Below are positions 8,337-14,981 of a stretch of 36,786 bases of DNA, piece by piece; the first letter of the stretch is position 1; every line of letters begins with the position of its first letter. Origin of the DNA: G020350405 sp964513655 (GTDB taxonomy: Bacteria > Planctomycetota > Phycisphaerae > Sedimentisphaerales > Anaerobacaceae); assembly GCA_964513655.1 (NCBI GenBank), contig CAZENQ010000023.1, positions 1 through 36,786 on the forward strand. The letters run 5' to 3'. A model generated the notes under the pieces. It was given only the letters and a program-made list of their open reading frames with translations, searched no databases and was not told the origin of the DNA. Both the position numbers and the translations under genes were made by a program.

Positions 8337-11162
8337 ATGTTGTCCGGCAACTTCAAACAGATACTGCGATTAGCGCTGACAATAGCAGTATGCAGTCCCA
8401 TCAACACTTTTGGTGTGGTCGCTAATGCAAGCGTCTGGGAGAGGTTTGGCAGGAACGTGTTGTATTTCTTAGGCAGCAACCGTTGCCCTAGCCCAACATG
8501 GCTGACGCGGGAGCAGCAGATAATGATTGCTTTGGCAAAGCCGGATTCACAAAATGCCGTTTCGGCAATGGAATCCTTTTTGGAACAGGCGCCGCACGCA
8601 TATGAACAAGAAATCTTCGCCCGACATCGTCACATTGTGCTGCACAGGAACCCACAATGCATTCTCGGGTTACACTTCGCGGGAGAATTCCCTAACACAA
8701 AATTAGGAAATTCAGCACACAAACAATTTGAGCAAAGCGTCGAACGTTCGTGCCTCGTGGTACTTGGAACAGACCTTCCTTGGCAACAACGGTTGGAAGC
8801 AATGTTAAGAAAGACTAGAGAGGGTAGAGCGAGCACTTTTGGGCTTGGCTTTTTCGCAGAAGAAGAAGTTCCTTATCTGTTGATCTACCTCACCAAAAAT
8901 GGAAGTTCAGAAAAGACCAAACAAAAGGCGAGAAAACTGCTGGCGGAATATCTACTGGAGCACTCTGGTATTGAGCCTGCTCTTAGACAATACCGCGTCT
9001 TCTTATCTGGGCAAGAATTTGCAGAGGTCGACGAGAATCTTGAATTGCAAGTCGCGCAGCTGTTTGAGCGGACTGGTGCGATGACAGACGCCCGAAGATT
9101 CTACGAGAGAATCTTTGAAAAAACTGACGTAATGGGGGCTGCAACAACTGCCTGTAAAAAGATAGTGAGCGCCAGTCTTGAAAACTCTCAGGAAATGAGA
9201 GCTTGGCAGTTCATCAATGGTCTGAGTAAGAGATTTCCCACCTTTTCAGACCTAGAATTAGAGAGCTTCTTTGCCGACTTTAAGGCTAGCCGTGAAATAA
9301 AGTCGCAACTGATAATAGCAGAACTTCTAACCTGTGAGAACATAGAAAGAAGCCTTCGCCTGTGTCGAGGTTACGACGACCTGTGGACGAATGAAGAAGC
9401 TGTTGAACGATGGCAGAGCACAATAGACGTGTCCGTTCCTTCCGGCCTAGCATGGGAGTGCGCAAGGTTGTACTTGGCATGGAATCTAGTCAAAGCAGGA
9501 AAAGTCGCTGCAGGAAGAAACGTGCTGGACAATCCCTATGGCTCCTTTAACGAAGGGAAAGGTGGTCACGGGAAAATCGTATTACAAAATTCATGTTCCT
9601 CGATCTACCCGGCCATACGCTTGCGGGCACTTCTGATATTGGGCGATATTGCTGAACGTTTTGACAGAAGCGCCGAAGCGATGAAGTATTACCAGCAAGC
9701 GGCTCAGGTTAAAAGCCCAATAATTTTGCCAGAATTCACCAAACCTTTTGATGCTACAAAGACAAAAGCTGACAAATTAAGCTTTGAAGAGTTGTGTTGT
9801 TTGCGGTCCTTGCTGTGGGGCTGTCAGGAACTGGCCGACAAGAACTCCGACGCGGCTGTTGAACATTTGTTAAAAGGGGACCGAGCTATTGCCAAGCTGT
9901 CGCAAAGCGCGATCGCCGAAGACCTCCGAACAGCAATATCCCGCATGCTCATGTTGGCATATCTGCAGGTTGGTGATTACGTAAGAGCGGAACAATACGG
10001 GCTTAAAGCAACTAAGGTTATCGGTGAGCACCGGCAAGACCGCGAAAGCCTCTCGGCCCGCAATTTAGGTGTCCAGAGGATAGAGAACGCACTGTTCGTA
10101 TTGTCCGCTGAACTGCGCAATTGGCAGTGCGCCGAATTAAAGTCACAGCTTGCGCATTATGCAAAAAATCTGTACATCACCGCGACGACCTGTGGCGGTT
10201 ACAAGACAGGCCGTGAACTGACAGAAAGTACTCCGGTCCAACTCTTCTGGGACGTCGAAAAACAGCGGATAGCACAGTTTTTGCTCGCAGATTATGAGTT
10301 CGCGAAGAAGCGAGCACTGCACGAAGGCTGTGCTCAGGCCTACCTGCAGCTTGAGCCAATCATGTTTGTGGCTCACCTTCTTCGCGAAGAGTCTTTTGAC
10401 CAAATCTGCAGCGCAGTTGCCGAGAACGCCGCGCCTGAGGGTGTCGAACGCACGATGTACGGGTTCGCAAAATTTGCCAGACATGTTAACCGGCCCGTCG
10501 TTGCTCAAATGGTGCTCGATAGAGTAGCCAAAGAGATACACGATTCTGGGGATAACGTTGAACTACTCAAGAATATTGCTGATATGTGCTTGGCAGAACA
10601 GCGCTATGAGAAAGCCGTAGAAATCTATGAAGAGGTAATTAGCCAGAGTTGTGGTGAAACGGTGGCACCCGATATTCAGCTTAAGGTCATAAATATCTAT
10701 GGTGAGAAGCTGGAGAATTACGACAAGGCAACGCAGCACTGTCAAAGATTCCTTCACATCTTCACTGATAGTCCGCTCGTGCCAGAGGTAGAGTTTCTGA
10801 TGGGAAAACTTGCTTATAAGATCAGGGATTATAATAGAGCTGTCGAGCAACTTGATCTTTTTCGGCAAAAGCATCCTGATACACCGAGGGAGACCGAAGC
10901 GATGATACTCGGCGCTACCAGCCGGATGTTTGAGGGTGACACCGGGGATTCGATCGCTCGATTTACAGAAATCATCCAAAAGCACCCCGAAAGCGATGAA
11001 GCTGTTCGCAGCATGTTCCTCATAGGCTACGCACAGTTATCCGAACAAAAAAACCCCGAGGCTCTGAGGACTTTTGAGCAGCTAGTCGAGCAGTTTCCGG
11101 AATCCAAGTACAGAAAGCAAGCACAAGAGCTGATCGGCCGCATAAGTGGAGTATCTCAATGA
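8337..11162 (+). CDS. Large exported tetratricopeptide-repeat protein
   Basis: The frame is open from TTG 8256, but that would overlap the preceding gene by 61 bases. ATG 8337 follows a gag-ag purine stretch and begins a signal-peptide-like stretch ('MLSGNFKQILRLALTIAVCS'). ATG 8325 is the other option. About 941 residues follow, almost entirely helical TPR-like repeats. The clearest are at the C-terminus: 'YEKAVEIYEEVISQSCGE', 'NRAVEQLDLFRQKHPDTP', 'IARFTEIIQKHPESDEAV' and 'EALRTFEQLVEQFPESKY', typical of the YbgF/BamD-like TPR_6 class. No enzymatic domain is visible. Its stop overlaps the ATG of the sulfatase-fold gene (ATGA), indicating translational coupling. It probably scaffolds an envelope complex; this is inference from repeat type and operon. 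Confidence 0.82.
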   Translation: MLSGNFKQILRLALTIAVCSPINTFGVVANASVWERFGRNVLYFLGSNRCPSPTWLTREQQIMIALAKPDSQNAVSAMESFLEQAPHAYEQEIFARHRHIVLHRNPQCILGLHFAGEFPNTKLGNSAHKQFEQSVERSCLVVLGTDLPWQQRLEAMLRKTREGRASTFGLGFFAEEEVPYLLIYLTKNGSSEKTKQKARKLLAEYLLEHSGIEPALRQYRVFLSGQEFAEVDENLELQVAQLFERTGAMTDARRFYERIFEKTDVMGAATTACKKIVSASLENSQEMRAWQFINGLSKRFPTFSDLELESFFADFKASREIKSQLIIAELLTCENIERSLRLCRGYDDLWTNEEAVERWQSTIDVSVPSGLAWECARLYLAWNLVKAGKVAAGRNVLDNPYGSFNEGKGGHGKIVLQNSCSSIYPAIRLRALLILGDIAERFDRSAEAMKYYQQAAQVKSPIILPEFTKPFDATKTKADKLSFEELCCLRSLLWGCQELADKNSDAAVEHLLKGDRAIAKLSQSAIAEDLRTAISRMLMLAYLQVGDYVRAEQYGLKATKVIGEHRQDRESLSARNLGVQRIENALFVLSAELRNWQCAELKSQLAHYAKNLYITATTCGGYKTGRELTESTPVQLFWDVEKQRIAQFLLADYEFAKKRALHEGCAQAYLQLEPIMFVAHLLREESFDQICSAVAENAAPEGVERTMYGFAKFARHVNRPVVAQMVLDRVAKEIHDSGDNVELLKNIADMCLAEQRYEKAVEIYEEVISQSCGETVAPDIQLKVINIYGEKLENYDKATQHCQRFLHIFTDSPLVPEVEFLMGKLAYKIRDYNRAVEQLDLFRQKHPDTPRETEAMILGATSRMFEGDTGDSIARFTEIIQKHPESDEAVRSMFLIGYAQLSEQKNPEALRTFEQLVEQFPESKYRKQAQELIGRISGVSQ

Positions 11163-12619
11163 AAAAAACGGTTATAACAGCCCAGTTGTGTTTGGGGCTT
11201 TGCGTTTCAGTCTGTTCTTTTTCAGATGTCACAACTCCGCAGAGCTATGGAAACACTGAATCTACAGAAGGGACAAAGCAATCTTACCGACCCAATGTCC
11301 TCCTAATCGGTATCGAAGTTATCCGGGCAGACCACGTCAGTCGCCTTGGTTATTTCCGAAATACGACACCCACGCTCGATAAACTGGCACATGAAGGTGT
11401 GATATTTTCCAGAGCGATTGCCACATCAAGCTGGACACTGCCGACCAACATGTCGGTCTTCACCTCTCTCTATCCTAGTGTCCATAAGGTAACAGATAAC
11501 AAAAGGACGCTACCTAAAAGGATAACCACACTCGCCCAGGTTCTAAAGAAAAACGGTTATCTGACCGCAGCGTTTGTAACTAGTCCTGTTCTAGACGGTG
11601 GCAACGGTTTCTCCAGAGGCTTCGATCTATACGATGATTTTTCTGCAAAACTGGATCTTGCCGTAGGGCTGCTTGGAAATGAGGCAACCAACCAAGACAT
11701 GTTTACAGGTGCTAGAACCTGCGAGGTTCTGAACCGTACCGCTACCGCTTGGCTTCAGAAGAATCACAAAAAGCCGTTCTTCATGTTCCTTTTCTATTTT
11801 GATTCCCATTACCCCTATACTCCACCCCCGCCTTTCGACACCACGTTTGATCCAGACTACGTGGGTCCGATTGAACCAGCTACACTCCCTGGTAATCAGC
11901 GTAAAATGCCACGGCCCGCGCCTAGAGACCTTGAGCACCTAATTGCTCTTTATGATGGCGGCATACAATACACAGATGAGTACATTTCAAAGCTGCTGGA
12001 CGCACTCAGGAAATACGGGATACTTGATAATACCCTTGTAATTGTGTTTGCTGACCACGGCGAAGCATTCTATGAGCATGACAAGGTAGGACACGGGGAA
12101 ATGCTGTATAACGAAGTAATTCATATTCCGTTGATACTTAGGTGGCCCCATGCAATACCTCCAAGTAGACAAATTGATGCTCTCGTAAGCCAAGTTGACA
12201 TCATGCCGACGGTCCTCGATTATCTAAATGTTGAGCACGATGGTTTCATGCAGGGTCGGAGCCTAAAAGCCCTTATCGAAGGTCATAAAGCTGAAATCCA
12301 TGATGCAGTTTTTGCAGAACTCAGCGCAAGAAAAGAGGATAGTTACTGTGCCGTTGTCAGTGGAGGTAGGAAGTTTATCCTAGACTTGAGCACCGGCAGG
12401 AAAGAACTCTTCGACTTGACCAGCGATCCAGAAGAACAAGTTAATCTATATAAGGAACAATCGTTATCCAGCCCTATGCTATTGGAAAGCAAGTTGACGC
12501 GGTGGCGTGTACGCAATGACAGATTGTTCAACATACTTTCAGGCAGTGAAACACTACCGCAGGTCGAGTTGGATGAGGATAAACTGAGGCAGCTCAGAGG
12601 TCTTGGTTATATACAGTAG
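11159..12619 (+). CDS. Sulfatase-fold (alkaline phosphatase superfamily) hydrolase/transferase with Thr at the nucleophile position
   Basis: The protein has 486 residues with an N-terminal signal peptide. The sulfatase fold is recognisable from 'RPNVLLIGIEVIRADHV' (residues 44-60), 'TPTLDKLAHEGVIFSRA', and the C-terminal metal site 'FADHGEAFYEHDKVGHGE' (D299, H300). At the nucleophile position, where sulfatases have CxPxR or SxPxR, this protein has 'SSWTLPTNMS', which puts T93 there. It therefore cannot form formylglycine and may be a phosphatase or phospho-group transferase, or a sulfatase-like protein of the SWTLP subclass. The usual metal-binding Asp of 'xIDTLRADH' is Glu (E53). It overlaps the upstream TPR gene by ATGA and is probably co-transcribed with it. 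Substrate is unknown. Confidence 0.85.
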   Translation: MKKTVITAQLCLGLCVSVCSFSDVTTPQSYGNTESTEGTKQSYRPNVLLIGIEVIRADHVSRLGYFRNTTPTLDKLAHEGVIFSRAIATSSWTLPTNMSVFTSLYPSVHKVTDNKRTLPKRITTLAQVLKKNGYLTAAFVTSPVLDGGNGFSRGFDLYDDFSAKLDLAVGLLGNEATNQDMFTGARTCEVLNRTATAWLQKNHKKPFFMFLFYFDSHYPYTPPPPFDTTFDPDYVGPIEPATLPGNQRKMPRPAPRDLEHLIALYDGGIQYTDEYISKLLDALRKYGILDNTLVIVFADHGEAFYEHDKVGHGEMLYNEVIHIPLILRWPHAIPPSRQIDALVSQVDIMPTVLDYLNVEHDGFMQGRSLKALIEGHKAEIHDAVFAELSARKEDSYCAVVSGGRKFILDLSTGRKELFDLTSDPEEQVNLYKEQSLSSPMLLESKLTRWRVRNDRLFNILSGSETLPQVELDEDKLRQLRGLGYIQ

Positions 12620-12748
12620 GCTATTGGTTTTATTATGTACCCATCACCTGGTGATTTTCGGAACTACATAATTCAAGCGGCTGATGGGCAGCGCTTGCAC
12701 GGGTCCTTGCTGAGGTTTAATTTGACGTGTTGGATGAGGAAAAAGCAA

Positions 12749-12920
12749 ATGAACAGGCGTGATTTTGTTGAAAAGAATCAGCTCGGGAGTAGCTATGCTA
12801 ACGATGCCAGGGCTAGCCGCTCTATTTGCTACTGCTTTAAAGAAACCAAACTGGCTATTTGTAATGGCCGATTAGTTTCGCAAACAAGCTATGGGGTTCA
12901 TGAATGAGGATCACGAATAG
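12749..12920 (+). pseudogene. Remnant of a Tat-exported sulfatase (frameshift plus in-frame TAG)
   Basis: ATG 12749 is preceded by a good gaggaaaaag ribosome site and starts with the Tat-type sequence 'MNRRDF'. The native continuation then lies in another frame: reading from ~12768 gives 'LKRISSGVAMLTMPGLAAL', a hydrophobic Tat signal core. After it comes 'KKPNWLFVMAD', the classic sulfatase N-terminus (KPNxLFIMAD). TAG 12873-12875 interrupts next, followed in frame by 'FRKQAMGFMNEDHE' and another TAG at 12918. Restoring one base near 12766 and CAG for TAG would give MNRRDF-LKRISSGVAM...KPNWLFVMADQFRKQAMGFMNED, a normal sulfatase start. Nothing recognisable follows, so only about 55 residues of a ~450-500 residue enzyme remain. 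It lies directly after an intact sulfatase-fold gene. Confidence 0.75.
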
Positions 12921-13376
12921 GCAGCACATGAAATGGATTGTGCTCTTCTCAAATTAGTGGAAGTGACGCTTATCCATTACTATATGTCAGCTGAAAGATG
13001 CCACGACTAATCGAGTATTGCCTTTGGATATAAAGAAATACACTTCATTCAAAAAAAGGGTTGGATATATAAAAGATAAATATGAGAAATCAAAGAAGCA
13101 ACTCTCTGGCATACTTGGGAGTTTAATAGAGATGATTAGAGAACATACTTAACCCCAAATTAACAAATAAGCGCAGAATCTCTCTCAAGATCCTTCTTAA
13201 TTCATTATTTTTAATTAGGTTGGTATTGGAAAAAAACAACAATTAGGAGGAGAACTCAGCAGGTATCGCAACTTATCGCAAGCTTTCGACCTTTGCCTGA
13301 GAAATTGGCAAAGGACAGCATAGATGTTTTCAATTTCTTTTACTTAACAAATCCCGGAAACTCCCGTAAGTAATCA
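12921..13376. other. AT-rich gap with one small possible gene scrap
   Basis: This stretch is visibly more AT-rich than its surroundings. Apart from a Lys-rich open segment (13018-13152, listed separately) I see no gene, RNA or clear repeat. It lies between a broken sulfatase and a broken integrase, so it is probably decayed mobile DNA. Confidence 0.4.
13018..13152 (+). CDS. Small Lys-rich ORF, possible gene fragment
   Basis: From TTG 13018 to TAA 13152 the frame encodes 44 residues with a protein-like composition: 'LPLDIKKYTSFKKRVGYIKD' followed by a charged helix and 'SGILGSLIEMIREHT'. The frame is open back to 12967. There is no convincing ribosome site, and I cannot assign a family. Its setting among relics suggests the C-terminal scrap of a larger gene. 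It could also be chance. Confidence 0.25.
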   Translation: MPLDIKKYTSFKKRVGYIKDKYEKSKKQLSGILGSLIEMIREHT

Positions 13377-13631
13377 TTGTTCGGCAGCAAAGCTCCTGTG
13401 TGGTGTCAGGTTCTCCGTAAGAATTGCGAAACGGACTGGGCTCAGAAATACCCACAGTATGTTGTTAGCGCTTGGATTGGTCACGATATTACGGTGTCAG
13501 CCGAGTATTACCTTCAGGTTCCAGAGCAGTTGTACGAGGAAGCTGCCCAAGAAAACTTGCCACAAACTGCCACAAAAACTGCCACAAATTCGAAAAAGCG
13601 AGATTCGGTGCTAACGAAGCTGCCCTCGTAA
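13377..13631 (+). pseudogene. C-terminal stump of a tyrosine recombinase/integrase
   Basis: The 84-codon frame has no proper start (TTG preceded by TAA at 13371). It reads 'NCETDWAQKYPQYVVSAWIG' and 'HDITVSAEYYLQVPEQLYEE', then a polar tail rich in 'TATKT'. This matches the last part of phage-type integrases: the region around the second active-site His (here the H of 'IGHD') and the Tyr nucleophile in the '...AEYYLQV' segment. The N-terminal and core-binding domains are gone. It stops 29 bases before the 3' end of tRNA-Gly, the usual arrangement of an integrase next to its attachment site. It therefore marks an old integration event. Family assignment is from motif memory and is good but not certain. 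Confidence 0.65.
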
Positions 13632-13660
13632 GCTGTTTTATTGGAAAGTGTTAAGAAAAA

Positions 13661-13732
13661 AGCGGGCGATGGGATTCGAACCCACGACGTCCAGCTTGGG
13701 AAGCTGACATTCTACCACTGAATTACGCCCGC
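13661..13732 (-). tRNA. tRNA-Gly (anticodon CCC)
   Basis: On the minus strand the sequence runs GCGGGCGTAATTCAGTGG... and ends ...CATCGCCCGCT. The acceptor stem GCGGGCG/CGCCCGC pairs perfectly. The anticodon arm has loop TTCCCAA, giving CCC between T33 and A37. The T arm carries GGTTCGAATCC. Length is 72 bases with T as discriminator; CCA is not encoded. The 3' end faces the integrase stump, and a T-run (revcomp of 13655-13660) follows the 3' end. Confidence 0.95.
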
Positions 13733-14149
13733 AAAAACCTTTTCTCAGCACGATATTATAGGGAACTGGCATGACATTGTCAAATCCTACGTTAAGTATT
13801 TGCGCCGAAAAACCTTATCGTGACGATACGTCACTTTTGTTTTCGTCATTCTAACCCAGCCAGCGGGAATTAAAAATCACTCAGTTTTGGGCATCCTATT
13901 TAAGCTCGCCCACCGTCATGACATGTAGCCGAGCATCTGTATTTCGGGCATTGCCGCTTTGAAGGGCATATTAACAGACCGCACCTTAAAATATCCGCAA
14001 CCAGATACACTCGATTGTTGTCTGTTTATTAAGCCTGGAAAAAACTCTGTATTTTTACATCTTCTTAAAGCTGCAGGGTAAGTACTTGATTACAAAGCAC
14101 TTAGATAAGCAAACTTTTTGTGGTTCTGGCCAAAATAAGGCGAATTCTC
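13733..14149. other. Intergenic region between tRNA-Gly and rex
   Basis: No gene is visible. The left end holds the tRNA promoter. At 13820-13834 there is a perfect inverted repeat, GTGACG-ATA-CGTCAC, followed on the plus strand by TTTTGTTTT. This could be a weak terminator or an operator-like palindrome. No transcript that would need a terminator reaches this point in either direction, so its role is unclear. Confidence 0.4.
13755..13783 (-). promoter_or_regulatory. Perfect-consensus sigma-70-type promoter of tRNA-Gly
   Basis: On the minus strand, TTGACA (13778-13783) and TATAAT (13755-13760) are separated by exactly 17 bases (13761-13777). Transcription would start near 13748, giving a leader of about 16 bases before the tRNA 5' end at 13732. 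Both hexamers match consensus fully, as expected for a stable-RNA gene. Confidence 0.85.
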
Positions 14150-14179
14150 TTGACAGATGCCGGTGATGTTCTGTAAGTT
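14150..14179 (+). promoter_or_regulatory. Candidate rex promoter
   Basis: TTGACA at 14150-14155 is a perfect -35 element. With an 18-base spacer, TAAGTT (14174-14179) is the best -10, matching consensus only at its first, second and last positions. The Rex-like operator starts 11 bases further on, where RNA polymerase would initiate, so bound Rex could block this promoter. Confidence 0.45.
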
Positions 14180-14190
14180 AAGAATATAGC

Positions 14191-14208
14191 TTGTGAATGT
14201 GAACACAA
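14191..14208 (+). promoter_or_regulatory. Rex operator (ROP site) upstream of rex
   Basis: TTGTGAATGTGAACACAA is 18 bases long and fits the Rex consensus TTGTGAAnnnnTTCACAA at all but two of the defined positions. It is flanked by one more base pair of symmetry on each side (GC...GC), giving a perfect GCTTGTG/CACAAGC inverted repeat. It sits 25 bases before the rex start codon, so rex is probably autoregulated. The downstream hydrogenase genes would be affected by read-through. Confidence 0.75.
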
Positions 14209-14233
14209 GCACTAAATAAGAGTAGTACAACTC

Positions 14234-14857
14234 ATGCGATACCATAAGATACCTGATGAGACTATTCGGCGGCTGCCGATTTACCTGCGAGGGCTGTTGT
14301 TTTCGTCGGTACAGGGCCAGGAGAACATCTCCAGCCGGGACCTGGCCGAGTTCCTCGGCGTTACGCCGTGGCAGATAAGAAAGGATTTTTCCTATTTTGG
14401 CGACTTCGGCACGCGCGGCGTGGGCTATGATACCGAGAATCTCGCGAAACAAATTAAGAAAATTCTCAAACTTGATGTCGTTCGCAAGATAGCCCTGATT
14501 GGAGCTGGCAATCTGGGCTCAGCTGTTCTGGCATATCAGGCGTTTGGGACATACGGGCTTGAGGTCGCTGCGGTGTTCGATACTAATGCTGAAAAAATCG
14601 GCAAGAAAATAGAGGATGTGGTGATTGAAGATGCCTCGAATCTTCGGACACTGAAAAGAAGGAAAATCGACCTTGCGATTATCACCGTTCCGCGAGAGGC
14701 GGCGCAGGAAACAGCCGATGCGCTGGTCGAAGCAGGCGTAAGGGGTATCCTGAATTTTTCTCCATGTTACATAACGGTCCCCAAGAAGGTCAAAGTAATA
14801 ACCATTGATATCGCGATGGACCTTGCGCGGCTGCCGTATTATATGCCGGCAAGCTGA
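14234..14857 (+). CDS. rex: Redox-sensing transcriptional repressor Rex
   Basis: The protein has 207 residues, the usual Rex length. Residues 1-80 are the winged-helix DNA-binding domain, with 'ETIRRLPIYLRGL', 'ISSRDLAEFLGVTPWQIRKD' and 'FSYFGDFGTRGVGYD'. Residues from 85 form a Rossmann NAD(H)-binding domain with 'LIGAGNLGSAVL' (G90 on) and 'AAVFDTNAEKIG'. The C-terminus has the 'NFSPCYITVPKKV' and 'IDIAMDLARLPYYM' segments of the domain-swapped helix. Rex releases DNA when NADH/NAD+ rises and controls fermentative, hydrogenase and respiratory genes in many anaerobes. A matching operator lies upstream. The hydrogenase/Mrp genes start 124 bases downstream in the same direction, so Rex very likely regulates them. 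Confidence 0.96.
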   Translation: MRYHKIPDETIRRLPIYLRGLLFSSVQGQENISSRDLAEFLGVTPWQIRKDFSYFGDFGTRGVGYDTENLAKQIKKILKLDVVRKIALIGAGNLGSAVLAYQAFGTYGLEVAAVFDTNAEKIGKKIEDVVIEDASNLRTLKRRKIDLAIITVPREAAQETADALVEAGVRGILNFSPCYITVPKKVKVITIDIAMDLARLPYYMPAS

Positions 14858-14913
14858 AAAGACAGAAAACGAAATAGTCTTAGGATTAGTTGCCAAAAAA
14901 TAATGAATTGCAT

Positions 14914-14959
14914 TTGACTACCTGCGGTTGGTAGTATACAAAATAGCCGCTGGCAGGTA
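14914..14959 (+). promoter_or_regulatory. Candidate promoter with overlapping inverted repeats before the hydrogenase operon
   Basis: TTGACT (14914-14919) and TATACA (14935-14940) could form a promoter with a short 15-base spacer (16 if TTTGAC is used). The spacer holds an inverted repeat CTACC-N7-GGTAG (14918-14934). TACCTGC (14919-14925) is also repeated inverted as GCAGGTA (14953-14959). None of these resembles a Rex box. They could be an operator for another regulator or an mRNA leader hairpin; assignment is tentative. Confidence 0.35.
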
Positions 14960-14981
14960 TGCATAGATTTAGGAAAGAGAA

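Noticed and set aside
12635..12907. 90-residue open frame
   Set aside because: Its second half runs through the broken Tat-sulfatase and loses the sulfatase motif at the frameshift; the first half has no protein-like features.
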